From Macrostomum hystrix (taxonomy: Eukaryota; Platyhelminthes; Macrostomidae): a stretch of DNA of 64,000 nt. Under the pieces are notes generated by a model, which was not told the origin of the DNA, made no database searches, and saw only the letters and a program-made list of their open reading frames with translations. This document shows positions 1 to 10,861 of the stretch, piece after piece. Position 1 is the first letter of the stretch; each line of letters begins with the position of its first letter. Made by a program: the position numbers and the translations under genes. Location of the stretch: the NCBI GenBank assembly GCA_950097015.1, contig CATNEN010000038.1:9496001-9560000 (forward strand). The letters run 5' to 3'.

Positions 1-282
1 GACTGCAGCTCGGAGGGATCAGAGTCTAATTCTGACTCTGTAAGTAAGCAAAGTTCGATAAATAGCATGGAAGGAATTTTGACGAGAACGCACAGCAAGA
101 GAATCGCAACTTTGAGCTAAACCATGAATCTCAAAGTCAAGAAGAAGAACATTTTGTCTGTAACCAGTCAGGAAACAGTAAAGAAATAGAGATTGACTTA
201 GAAGCTAATGATGTAAAGAACATTGGTTTGCAAATGGTTGAGACACGATTTGAATTTTTTTCGTCCGGATACGAACAAAGCA
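1..282 (+). pseudogene. Coding-like fragment with a frameshift, possibly the 3' end of a retroelement ORF
   Basis: Frame 1 is open from the window edge to a TAA at 118-120 and is rich in Ser, Glu and Asp. A second frame entered near base 85 continues an acidic, Gln/Glu-rich stretch to a TAA near 282. The pair looks like one reading frame broken by a frameshift. A TATA-like ATATAAAATC follows near 340. I recognise no domain. The tail of a retrotransposon polyprotein followed by an LTR is one guess; a host exon is another. Confidence 0.2.
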
Positions 283-843
283 ATCAGTAAGGCAATGCGA
301 AGGATTTCAACTGCGTTTTAGTATTTTCTGGTTACAACCATATAAAATCCCCGGACTCCAGAAAGCAAAAAAACTAGGTTTTGGACGAACGAACGACACA
401 CGAAGAGAGACAAAAATTTAAAACACAAATTCGCAAAGTCGGAGCTACGGAGGCTTACCGCAAAAAATTGTGCTCAAGCTACAATTTGCCGTACTTCTTA
501 TAAAAAACTTTGATTCATTTAAAACACTTGGTGTTATGAAAAATGTACGAGGGTCACTCGTACGGCGCCTTATTTGTGCTGAGGAGCGACTGCACAACAG
601 TATGTCCTTTTAATTCCTTTTAATTCATCCCCTTCAATTACGTTATATTTCATCAGAAAACTTTTTATTCTAATATACACCGGCTCACACTTCTATCTAA
701 TCTCCATCTCCGTCGAGCAGAAAAGGTGTGTATCATAGATTCTTCAAGGTCGAATGATAATTCCAAAGGACTGATGCGTATTGTGGATCGCTGGAAGTAA
801 GTCTACACCAGATTTTTGTAAAAAATAATGCAATAAATATCCT

Positions 844-1010
844 ATGAACTACTGGGGACGGCAGTCTCACTGCGAGCGCCGGAAATCCTGGGTTTCTGAT
901 CCCAAGTTGGAAGGGAATCAGGCCATAATCCCCCAGTCTGCTGTCCACTGTCTGCCGAGCTGTCGCCAGGTATGGGTCAGGTGTGACCCAAGGGTGTCTT
1001 TTTGGGGTGA
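844..1010 (+). repeat. Possible degenerate tRNA-derived SINE fragment
   Basis: A stretch resembling a tRNA B-box (GGTTTCTGATCCC) lies near 890, in a context unlike the two clear SINE families of this window. No second copy was seen, so the call rests on one motif. Confidence 0.2.
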
Positions 1011-1139
1011 AAAACTATGGGTTTTTATAGTGGAGAAAACAAGAATGACGCAAGTGAACCGTGATGGAAAGTCCCCGTTTATCCAACCTTTGCGCTTCAC
1101 GCTGCGCAGTGTACGATCGAGCCCTGATTGGCCCCACGT

Positions 1140-2482
1140 TGTACAGTAAGCTTGGGGGAAGTGAGGTGGATAGTATTACACATTAGTTGCGTTTGGGAAA
1201 TGTACCGGTGGGTTCGCGAAAATTAAAAGGAAATCTGAAGGTTATTTAAGCTTTCGTCACGCTCGATCGAACCAGAACAATGGGAAGTGGAAGTGGTGGT
1301 TTAAAGAGTATGTTTCAATGTTTATTATTGATGACTTGTAATTTATTGCACGCGCACTCAATTTCCAACCCCCATGTGCTGAATCATTTTCTCTCTCTAC
1401 AGCTGCAACCCATTCTTGGGCTTCTGCATGTACGTTTTTTGCCCACTCCAATTTAAATTGATTTAAATAGACTTGGTCGTTAGCAGCGCTGAGAGTGACT
1501 GCGTCGTTTTATAGCCTATAGTTTCAAAGCTCAATTGACGGCCTATTTCAATAGTTGAGAGCTAGCTCACAAACAAGTGGAGTGGACGTTTTAAGGGGTC
1601 TGCGATATTAAAGCGATGACTCAACGAGTCACGTGTTTCGAGCTGCCCTTCCATTATTCTATGATGAAAACTGGCTGGTAATGGGAAAAATAGCGATCCC
1701 CAACACGCAGGGTGAGAGAGAGAGCCGCCGGAGGCGATCCAAGTCCAGATGCAAGACCTCAAAAGAGAAAAATACCAGGAGCGAACAATAGCATCCCTAG
1801 TCAGTGGGAAATACATTAAACAGGTAGAATACAAAAGTCACTAAGCTAAGTTACAGACTAGCGACTCACTTCATACTTGTATTTCCTCGTTAATCCGACG
1901 AAATTTATGACGCAATTATAAAGTTTGATTATGACACAAACTAAGAAACGCAGCAAAACTGGATTAAGAGAACTATGAAATTTTGGGCATTTATGATTTC
2001 GGCATTAATGAAGTTTGGGGGAAGTGAATATCGGGTATATGAAGATTGGGAATACTAAATTCATACAAAGTGAACGCTGGATCACTGGATCCTTCTGTGA
2101 TCCAGCGTTTTATGATATGCGTGGCACGATTTTTTTGCAGAGATGGCTCAACGTGTTACTCAACTTAACTTTTATAGCGTGAAGCGTCAATATCGTTGGT
2201 CAAACTCGTAGTTAGTTAAGTATGACGTCGTTGTGTTTAGTTTTAGAATCTGCATCATATTATTTTCAGCAGCACTTAAAGTGCTCCATAAAGACGAAAA
2301 TTTATAGCTAGAAACAGTTTCGCCATGCGCGAGGCAATGAGATTTTCCCACGTTGCCAGTATTTCTGCCTTTAATTGCCACCCCCCAGTGACGTTTGATG
2401 GTCAGTAAAAGGGCGAAAAAGAGAGATTGAAACAAACTCGTCGACGCTGCATCCGTCATTCCTGACTGTCTTCAACACGAAG
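1140..2482. other. Upstream region of kringle gene 1; no gene recognised
   Basis: Short ORFs here have no domain-like content. The only clear structure is a perfect 12-bp inverted repeat at 2073-2109. The last few hundred bases precede the first ATG of kringle gene 1 and probably contain its promoter and 5' UTR, but no TATA box is obvious. Confidence 0.4.
2073..2109. repeat. Perfect 12-bp inverted repeat (hairpin)
   Basis: Arms AACGCTGGATCA (2073-2084) and TGATCCAGCGTT (2098-2109) are exact reverse complements around a 13-nt loop. It sits about 370 bp upstream of the start codon of kringle gene 1. Confidence 0.85.
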
Positions 2483-5400
2483 ATGATCGTGTCAACTGTA
2501 GGACTGCGAGCTCTGATGCTCATTGTTATCACAGGAATTGTCGATTCCCAAGGTGAGCTGCTTCGATGATTTATTACGCTCTAGTTGTCTGGAGCTTCAA
2601 GTAGTTGGTTGCAGCCTAATGATTAGATCGTCGAACTCACGAGTTGAAGGTCGGGGTTCGAATCTTGACTCCACTGAACAATTTGTATCCTTTAGCAAGA
2701 CACTTAAATCGGCGTTGCTTCAATTAACGAAGCTGTTAAATGGGTGGCTTCCCACCAGTCCATGGACAGATCGAACAGCCGTACGATGGACCTCGCAATA
2801 GCTGCGGCTGTGCTGTCGGCTGCACATTTCGCCCAAATAGGGCAGGTGTTATAGATTATTATTATTGTTCTTTTTATTAAGAGCTTCGCTTTTGCATTTT
2901 ATCCTCAAGAGACTGCGAATCCGTGTTTGGTAAAACAAATTTTCCTATTCTTTTTCTGCCAGACTGTCGATCAAACCGGGCCGGATACTCTTACATGGGT
3001 AACATCAGCACAACAGCAAATGGCTGCACCTGCAGGGCTTGGACGGACAGTGCCAACACACGATACACAGACACCACATTTCCTGATGGAAGCCGCGCCG
3101 CGGCTGGCAGTCGATGCCGAAACCCCGGTGCAGAGGCGGATCGACCCTGGTGTTACATTGTTAGCAACTCGTCGTGTTTTATAGGCTCGTCAAGCTCTTT
3201 CGACTACTGCGATAACATCCCCGTCTGCTGTGAGATGCAAGCTTTTATAATGTGACCATTGCTAGCAGTATAGTTGTTGTAGTCGAACTAGTAAGACTAG
3301 AATAACGAAGGAAGCAACACAGCTTGGAGGCGACGGTGGTCCATTACGCTAACCCGAATGGAACTGGACGAGCCGTGGAATGCTGTCGGGCTGGCAAACC
3401 TCGACGATAGATGGTTAGGGCCCGATGTAGCTTAGCCGGTTTCTGTTAAAGAAAGGGCAGCGACACACAAAGTGCTCAGCCTCTTCTTTGTCATACAGTA
3501 CCTGGCGAGATAGCTATGGCCTGTGAGGGTCATGGCGAGGGCGCGGATATCATTCCAATTTTGGTTGAGAAGGGTGTTCCTGAGCCTGCGAGACGCATGC
3601 GGAACTCCGGCACAAGATTGCGGACAGCTCTGGGTGCCCCCCGCTCAACTTTCCCTGTGAAGCCCGCGTGCCATGGGTTCTAGTAAGGAAACCATAATAA
3701 ATTATATCAGTCGCTTTTGGGCACAAACTTTTAGAAAAATTGAATGGTCTTTGTCTACCAATAACCTAATTCTTTGTGATCATGCTTTAAACCAAACAAC
3801 TAATGAATATTCACACCATTGCAACCTATAACCTATGTTGCGCAGCGAAAACGTGTCGAGAGACCCCGGCTGGAACAGAGTACAACGGCGCGGTCTCGCA
3901 GACCTCGTCTGGTAGCACCTGCCTTTCGTGGTCCAGCTTCCTTTTTGCTAACTTTTCGCATCTGTTCACAGCGGACGCCACGATTCCGGGCAGTGTGTGT
4001 CGAAACATCGCCCTCGACTTTACGTTAGTTAAAATTCATAAATATCGATTGAAACATGATTAAAGGGAGGCTTTGTCGTGTTAACTTTGCTTTTCACAAA
4101 CTTTTTTATTCCTTTTAACAAAAACGAATCATTCAAAATAATACGCCAAACCTGCAGTACCAACCCGTCATCAATAAACTTCGTGCCATGGTGTATAGTG
4201 AACGTCACTGGAAATCTGGCTGTTTCAAACTGCAGCATCCCGTTCTGCTCTCAAGTGAACCCAGGTGGATGTCGAACGGACTTGTCGGGTGCCAGTTACC
4301 GAGGCAACCAGTCCACGTCAGTGACTGGTAAGACTTGCATCCGCTGGGACTCGGCTAGTGTCTACACTGCTACCTCTTGGCCAGTGTCCGGGGAGACAAT
4401 CGCTAGCGCTGCGAACTACTGCAGGAATCCGAACAACAGTCCAGTGGGACTCTGGTGCCTTGTGTCAACCACTGACTGGGAGCCCTGTGTGGTGCCGGTC
4501 TGCGGTAAGTTGACAGACAGCTTTTGTACATAAGGTACATTATTTTATTTTATATGATTTTTATAGAAACTTGTTTCTTTACAAGCAGCTGATATACGAA
4601 CTGCGAAGGCAAATTGTGTTTAATGAAACTTTTGAAGACATTTCCTCGTCCTGCTGGAGCTCTAGGTCTCAATATTTACTCTAAATCCCCAAAATAAGAG
4701 CCACGTTTTTGTGCGTCAATTTTTCTGATGATTAAATCTGAGTGGTTAAAAAGAATATCGGGCCGAACTTTAATCTCCCGAAGTATTAATTAATTACTTA
4801 TTTATTTAATTATCTTCTGTCCGTACGTGATTTGTATTTTTAAGCTCCAAATCGAAAAATTATGCAGTACCGATTACCGGCTGTCCAAGCCCACAGTCGG
4901 ACAGCTACAAGTACAAGGATTTGATAACGTACAGAGGCTGTGCCAGCTGGTCCAGTGTGTACGCCAGCAAGTCTGCCACCTGGTACAACTCGAAGATATT
5001 GCCACCTGGCAGCAACGCGATTATCAGCTCGCCTCTCTTCCACCCAGCCTCTCTGCCCGACCTCACTCTAGCGGCTGCGGCTGCATATTGTCGCAACCCA
5101 GACAATGACATCACAGGTCCTTGGTGTCCAACCAGCGGCGGGACAAAGCAGTACTGTGCTAATCCCTGCTTCTTGGCTCGTGAGTTAGCGATTGGTTTAA
5201 AAACGCACTGCACAGAGTGGTTAGGGCAGAGCAGTTAACGCGTTTGTCTCTCGCACCAAGATTCCGCGGCGAGGCCACATTCATCTGGGGCGCAGCCGTG
5301 GAGGGGAGGCTTTGAGGCTTGCCACCCTTGAGGGCCAACGTCCTAGGCACAGTGAAAATGTACATTGCCTGGCTGAGTGTGTGCCTGCGGACGTTATCTG

Positions 5401-8253
5401 TGTGCGTGTGTTCTCAGGAGTCACCACAATGAGCCCTCCTGCAATTATTAATATTATTATGTGATGCATATACCTCGTCATTTTTCTATGCGTTATCCCA
5501 CAGCGTGTATGACGGACACGCAAGGACTCTACTATGCTGGTACAGTTTCCGCTACACGCCTTGGTGTCCCGTGCCAGGCGTGGGTGAGTCAGTTTCCGGT
5601 GAGTCACAGTTTCGCAACCAGCGGCTGGTTTCCCGACGGCTCAGCTGAGCTGGCAAAGAACTACTGTCGCACGCCTGACCAGAACAGATGGGGTCCCTGG
5701 TGTTACAAAAGTAACTACAACGGCACGGGCACCGCCTGGGATTATTGCGATGTTGGCTACTGCACTGGAATCACTACCGTAGCTCCGACAGCTAGCGCTA
5801 GTGAGTTTTATTGGTTTACCGTCTACTGCGAAATGTTGAAACTCAAAAGATATAAAAAACAGATTGTTTACTTACTGCGCAGCCCGGCCCAATATGATTT
5901 ACTTTTATCAGCTGGCTCAATATAAAAGATGCATTAAAAATAATGCTTGACACAGACGCTTTCCAATCCTCATGTCATTGCTTTTTTGTTTTACTGAAAA
6001 ACTCTCTAGCATATTAATTGTTTATTATTACCCAATAGTGACGAACTGACTCAACAAAAAAGAAAACTGATGCCTCATTTCTTTTGTGGTTTAAATCCTG
6101 CATGGCTCACAGAATTCTGTTTCGTTTCTATTTTTAGGCACCGACAACTGTCTCAAGTCCGCCAGCGGCACGGAGTACGCGGGAACCATGTCAACAAGCT
6201 CCTCTGGCAAGACCTGCATCTCCTGGACTAGCAACACTGCCAACCATCCTTACTACCTGCCGCAGATGTTCAACGCTGCCAGCATGACGGAGGTCAAGAA
6301 CTATTGCCGTAATCCAGACTCTTCGACGACTGGTCCATGGTGCTTTGTAGACGCAACTACTCGAGAGAACTGCAATGTGCCAATGTGCTGTGAGTCATAT
6401 CGTATACTTAGCTGCGTGACGGTTCTCTTGAGCCTCTACATTGTCTTTAAGGCATACCTTATACAAGGAGGTTGTAGCCTAGTGGTTAGAGCGTCGGACT
6501 CACGACTTGAAGATCGATTCCTGACCACTGGAAAAAATTGTCCTTTAGCAAGACACTTATCTCTGGATTGCCACCTCTTAGTTGAGGTTGGTGTGGCGTC
6601 CATCCAGTCCATGGACTGAACCTCAGCCTCAGATGCACTTCGGCTGTGCTTTGTGCCCGATTGGGACAGATTTCACCAAGTCATTAAATATTATTTAACG
6701 TATTCAAAGTTCAAAACCTTCCCCTAAACAGTTAAGCATTTCCTTTAATTCTTAGCTTTTACTAATAGTTTTAGTTGATAGTTGTTAAAATTCATGAATT
6801 AATTACATTTTTTGACTGGAATTCCAGCCTCAATCGTTGTGACAGCACCTGGGAGTACTGATACCGTTAGTAAGTGACAAACATTCTCATTTTTATTAAT
6901 TAAAAATGAGGCCCCAGAAATTAGGCATGGTAAAGCAGAGGTGACATACACGTATCATCATTTCAGTGGTCATCGTTGCGGGGATACTTGGCATGGTTGG
7001 ACTCACAACAATGCTCAGCCTGGCTGGTAGCCTGATAGCGGCAAGGTTGGTTGCAGGATTTGTTAATGCCCTGTTCTTCCTTTTTCATCTGCATGTAAGA
7101 ATGCCTTCCCGGGTTTAAAACTTCCAGAGAAGGGCCGTCTTCTGCGGTGCAAGATGGCGTGGTTCCCCGGACAGCGTCCGGCCAGCAGTCCGCTGTTCTG
7201 CCTCCACTGAAGGCACCCGAGGATCCCGGTATCTACAAGACAGTAAAGACTGTCAACATGAAGACAATAATTTCAACGACTGAAAATACTGATTATGATG
7301 AGATCGAGACTCAGTCGGCAGCGCCGCCCCCAACGCAGCAGGCACCAGGTCATGCCAACGGGCAGACTACAGCCATAATACAGCACACAACCACTACCCA
7401 GCAGGCTAGTAGCTCCGCAGTCAAAGACCAACAAAGGAACGGAGCGGGTGGTGGCAGCAGCGACAGCGGATATTTGGTGCACCGCATTGTCACTCAACCT
7501 GCCGAGAACTTTTCTGGCTACAGTGCTGCCTCTGGCCGCGGCGGAGGCGCCGGCGGCGGTGGTGGAGGTAGTAGTGGTAGCTCCGGCTACAAGCGCAGCT
7601 ACCAAATGCAACAGTCAGCTTCCTCTAGCGGCGGCGGCGGCCGAGTCGGCGGCAGTGGTGGCGGCCACGACGGCTGGGGCGGTGGTGGTGGTGCTGCTGC
7701 TGCTGGTGGTTACCTACTTAACTACCAAATACAACAATCAGCTAGCGGTGGTGGCGGCCGAGTCGGCGGCGGCGGTGGCGGCCACGACGGCTGGGATCTT
7801 GGTGGTGGTGGTGGTGGTTACCTGCTTAACTACCAAATGCAGTCCTCTGCTTTCTCCGGCGGTGGTGGTAGTGGTGGCGGTGGTATTAGTGCTCGAGGCT
7901 CTGGCTACGGCTATGGCCAAAGCGGATATGGCGAGAGTCACATTGTTAGTTCGACAGGCATGCAAAATCGCAGCGGTTACGGCATGTCCAATAGATCCTA
8001 CGAGAGCAGGGGCGGAAATTTCGGAGGCGGTGGCGGCGGTGGGGGCGGCGGGAGCGGCGGCGGCAGCAGATACAGCGTTTCTGTGACAACACGTGGAGGC
8101 GGAGGCGGTGGTGGCAGAACCGTCATGAGCAGCTCCAGCAGCAGTCATGGAGCATCTTCGACTGGCATAGAAATGCGCGAGCGGCGCAGCTCCATTGTGG
8201 ACGAGTCACTGAGCACATTCCTGCTTGAAACGAGCGGCAGCTCCGCCCACTGA
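2483..8253 (+). CDS. Six-kringle single-pass transmembrane protein with Gly-rich cytoplasmic tail (kringle gene 1)
   Basis: Ten coding exons: 2483-2552, 2963-3229, 3846-4023, 4158-4504, 4868-5179, 5504-5800, 6138-6389, 6828-6869, 6967-7045 and 7128-8253; total 2,970 nt, 989 aa. Exon 1 encodes a signal peptide (about residues 1-22). Exons 2-7 encode six kringles, recognised by the C-R-N/T-P ... P/L-W-C core and six or more cysteines each. Kringle 1 has an extra cysteine pair. Kringle 2 is split by a phase-2 intron between the CRN and PWC motifs; most other introns are phase 1, the usual arrangement for shuffled extracellular modules. Exon 9 encodes a hydrophobic membrane span. The last exon encodes about 370 residues rich in Gly, Ser and Tyr. 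Kringles normally bind proteins or lysine-containing ligands; no protease domain is present, so a receptor or adhesion role is inferred. It is a tandem paralogue of the gene at 10862-14973. Confidence 0.9.
2606..2868 (+). mobile_element. SINE family A copy (tRNA-derived), in intron 1 of kringle gene 1
   Basis: The head has tRNA-like A and B boxes (B box GGTCGGGGTTCGAATC). The body has the family hallmark TCCTTTAGCAAGACACTT, then a CAGTCCATGGAC block, a GCCGTACG block and a GCAATAGCTGCGGCTGTGCT block. The copy ends in a short ATT-repeat tail. Eight other copies or fragments occur in this window. Confidence 0.85.
3300..3690 (-). mobile_element. LINE fragment: C-terminal end of reverse transcriptase ORF, degenerate
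   Basis: The minus strand, across one frameshift, reads a TLTGHSYLARYC segment followed by EEAEHFVCRCPFFNRNRLS. This is the T-G-H and Cys-containing 'AEHxxxxCP' signature found near the C-terminus of many non-LTR retrotransposon ORF2 proteins (Jockey/CR1-like). It lies antisense in intron 2 of kringle gene 1 and carries stops and shifts, so it is dead. Confidence 0.7.
5210..5460 (+). mobile_element. SINE family B copy, filling intron 4 of kringle gene 1
   Basis: A tRNA-like head (AGCAGTTAACGCGTTTG, then GATTCCGCGG) is followed by CCCTTGAGGGCCAACG, AGGCACAGTG and a TGTGTGCCTGCG ... TATCTGTGTGCGTGTG block. The tail is AT-rich. It occupies most of the intron between 5180 and 5503, ending about 45 bp before the acceptor. 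Confidence 0.85.
6469..6695 (+). mobile_element. SINE family A copy, in intron 7 of kringle gene 1
   Basis: It carries the TTGTAGCCTAGTGGTTAGAG A-box, the CCTTTAGCAAGACACTT hallmark and the CAGTCCATGGACTGAAC block. It is shortened around the B box relative to other copies. Confidence 0.85.
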
Positions 8254-8456
8254 CATTCTCAGAAAATCTGTGGCATAAATTTGGACGCCAGATAATCATT
8301 ATTTGCGTTGCATTATAAACATGGAACAAGACATATACTCCAGATCTACTGACGAAAATTTTATAGAAACTCAAGAGTACAAGCTTTTTGCGCGTGCACT
8401 TTTCTAATTTATTTCTAATTTATCTAATTTCTAATTTATATATAAATTGAGTTTTA

Positions 8457-8462
8457 AATAAA
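8457..8462 (+). terminator. Probable poly(A) signal of kringle gene 1
   Basis: An AATAAA hexamer lies about 200 bp after the stop codon in AT-rich sequence; another lies near 8500. Confidence 0.5.
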
Positions 8463-8661
8463 TATACATAAAAATACGTATATAAAATTTTTTTTGAATC
8501 AAATAAATAGTAACACGACTCAAGATTTGAGAAACTGTGCTTGAAAAGACTTGATGAATAAATATCGCCTTGGCTATTCAGATGCTATCGAATATTTTTT
8601 CTGTGATTGCAGTGTTTTATTTAACTAGGTAATGTTATTATCTGCATGTATTATAATTGAA

Positions 8662-8985
8662 GGAAGGCTGCGGCAATGGCACATACTTTGGTGACACTAG
8701 ACCCGCAGCCAGCCAAGAGGCAATTCTGCCCATTTCGCTGACTCCTGAGCACACACGCACACAGATACCGTACGCAGGCACACGCTCACACAGGTGTGTA
8801 CATCTGCCCTGACTTTCTCATCGTCAGGCAGTGTACACTCTCAATGTGCCTTGGTGGTTGGCCCTTAAGGGCGTATATTGCCCCGTTTGAATCACGTGGC
8901 CGTGGAATCAAACTTAAGGACCGTGGTGCGAGAGGCAAACGCGATAACCGCTCTGCCACCGACCCCCCTATTATCTGCATATGCA
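8662..8985 (-). mobile_element. SINE family B copy, reverse orientation
   Basis: The reverse complement shows the family B head (GGTTATCGCGTTTGCCTCTC), GGCCAACCACCAAGGCACA, TGTACACTGCCTGACGATGA, the TGTGTGCCTGCGTACGG block and a terminal CTGCCGCAGCC-like segment. It is one of the longer copies, closely matching the one at 22.4 kb. Confidence 0.85.
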
Positions 8986-9429
8986 TTCAGAACGCAGACG
9001 CAACAGACTTCAGCTATCAGAAAAATCATGATGAAGATTCAAAGGATTTCTTGTTTAGATATTTTTGTCTAGATTATGTGGTCTACATTTTTGAGTTGCA
9101 TCTGTGTTTTTACCCTGAGATCTAGTGCATGGTTTTTACCTTCCCTTGAGTATATATACCTATGCAGTCTGGAGCATTTGATTCCTGTCTTAAATAAACT
9201 CATGAGCTAGAGATTACTGAGCTAGACGAAAGTTCGTTATTAGAGAGTACAATTAGCACAACCGTCAGGTCGATATAGATTTGGATCTCGAATGTATACC
9301 AAATGTTTTAATCAAGAAAGTTTTGTTGGCCAAATTGCCTGAAGTTCTTCATTCATTTGTAAAGTGAAGAATAACGTTTGCCAGCAATATATAACTATAT
9401 ATATTTTTTTATAATTTTTGGTAGCTTTG

Positions 9430-10330
9430 GTAGAGTGGCCGACAGCCCTTGCGAATGAGTCAGCGGAGTTGTCTAGGGCGGAAGTCCAGGAAGACTTAAT
9501 GCGTTTCCGGGTTTCTCAGGTCAGCCCAGAGCGCGTTTGTGGCGGCCGACATTTTTGTTTTTGCTTTGCTGGCCAAGCGGAGGTCGAGCACCCTACGAAC
9601 TCTGGACCTGTTAAGTCGCGTGGTCCGGCCGTTGGGGCCAAAGAAATTCGGCAACTTACGGAAGCGCTGCCACAAGAAGCCGTCGACAGAAATGAGATCA
9701 GAGTTGAGAATCGGGGTGCCACAGTTATTCTTGACCAGGTGGCCGTCAGAGGGAAGGGGCGCGTTGAAGTCGCCAACGACGAATACACAATCACCGGCAG
9801 GAATAGAGTCGAGCAAGTGGCCTTGAACTTTGTACAGGGCCGGAGAGCTTTGTCTCTGCCGGATCTTCGCTGGTTTGAGGGGCTGTTGGTGCGTAGACGC
9901 AGAAAACATGCAGGCGCCGATCATTCAGGGCGATTGAGGCATGTCGGAGGCGCTCGGAGATAAAACTGGTGTTTAGCAGGGCTTTGAAAGCCAATGCCTC
10001 CGGTGCCCCGAGGCGTGGTCGGGGTGCCTTGAATTGCCACCCGAGTCCCAAGTCCGCGCTCTCTTCAAAGCTCCAGCGGTGCTCTTCAACAGCCAGGATG
10101 GAGATACTCAGATCGGCTGCTAGCATGGTCAGCTCCTGCAGCCTCCAAGGCTGACGCACGGTCTGTGCATTGACAGTAGCAAACCGAATCTGTGCCCGCA
10201 GATGTGGTCGATTATTGTCTCGCCTAGAGCTGCTTGTGCGTGCATTGCGGGGGCTGAGGTGCAGACCGCAGCCCTAGCAGCTTGCTAAACTGGACTTGGC
10301 AGGCCGCGAGTCCTGTTAGGTTTTGACGAG
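9430..10330 (-). mobile_element. LINE fragment: apurinic endonuclease domain, frameshifted
   Basis: On the minus strand the reading frame begins IRFATVNAQTVRQPWRLQEL and continues through an ILAVEEHRW motif (catalytic Glu region), then VFCVYAPT, and in another frame VVGDFNAPL (the G-D-F-N core of endonuclease/exonuclease/phosphatase enzymes). These are the ordered motifs of the N-terminal nuclease of non-LTR retrotransposons. At least one frameshift separates the parts, and no reverse transcriptase follows, so it is a truncated relic. It lies between the two kringle genes. Confidence 0.8.
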
Positions 10331-10861
10331 CGCTGAAGCAAAGCTCCTTACGCCGGACATATTTTATAAAACGAAAATTGCTCATTAACATTTCTGTCAA
10401 TCTCTACTTGACCGAGAACGCATTTTTAATTACCTACTGGTGAGTTTTTTCGGCCAACTTTGGCCAACCCTTCTCCCTAGCTCGTAGTCACCTAGCATTT
10501 TTTGTTCCTATTAGTATATATAACGTACTTTCATAAAATTCTACCTTAGATAGATTATTTCCCGTGACTCAAAGACTGCCTCAGTGGTGGGCGTCACTTT
10601 CTCAGAAACTTGGTAAAGCTCAGCTTAGCAGCTCAGCCCCATCATGCGACGCCCCTGCAGTCAATTTCACACGCCCAGGAGAGAGAGATTTGGCAGCCTC
10701 GATGGGCGTGGTCACATTGGCTTCTCGGTGCGATGGGGCGGACGATCGGCAACCTTCTTTTATTGAGGCTTTCTCTTCCAGCTGCGATTTAACGGCGTTG
10801 CCAGAGAATCTGGCTAAAAGCGAGACAGTTTGAAGCGCTTGGTTGAGACTTTGTGTGAGAA

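Noticed and set aside
2187-2459. 90-codon minus-strand ORF upstream of kringle gene 1
   Set aside because: It has no recognisable domain and overlaps the presumed promoter.
2606-2700. A tRNA gene at the head of SINE copies
   Set aside because: A and B box promoters are visible, but the cloverleaf arms are not complementary and the body continues into the SINE tail.
7448-8086. Alternative-frame ORFs across the Gly-rich exon (Ala/Val-rich 212 codons; minus-strand 136 codons)
   Set aside because: They are shadows of the GC-rich GGN codon runs of the real frame, which is fixed by splice phase and the kringle exons upstream.
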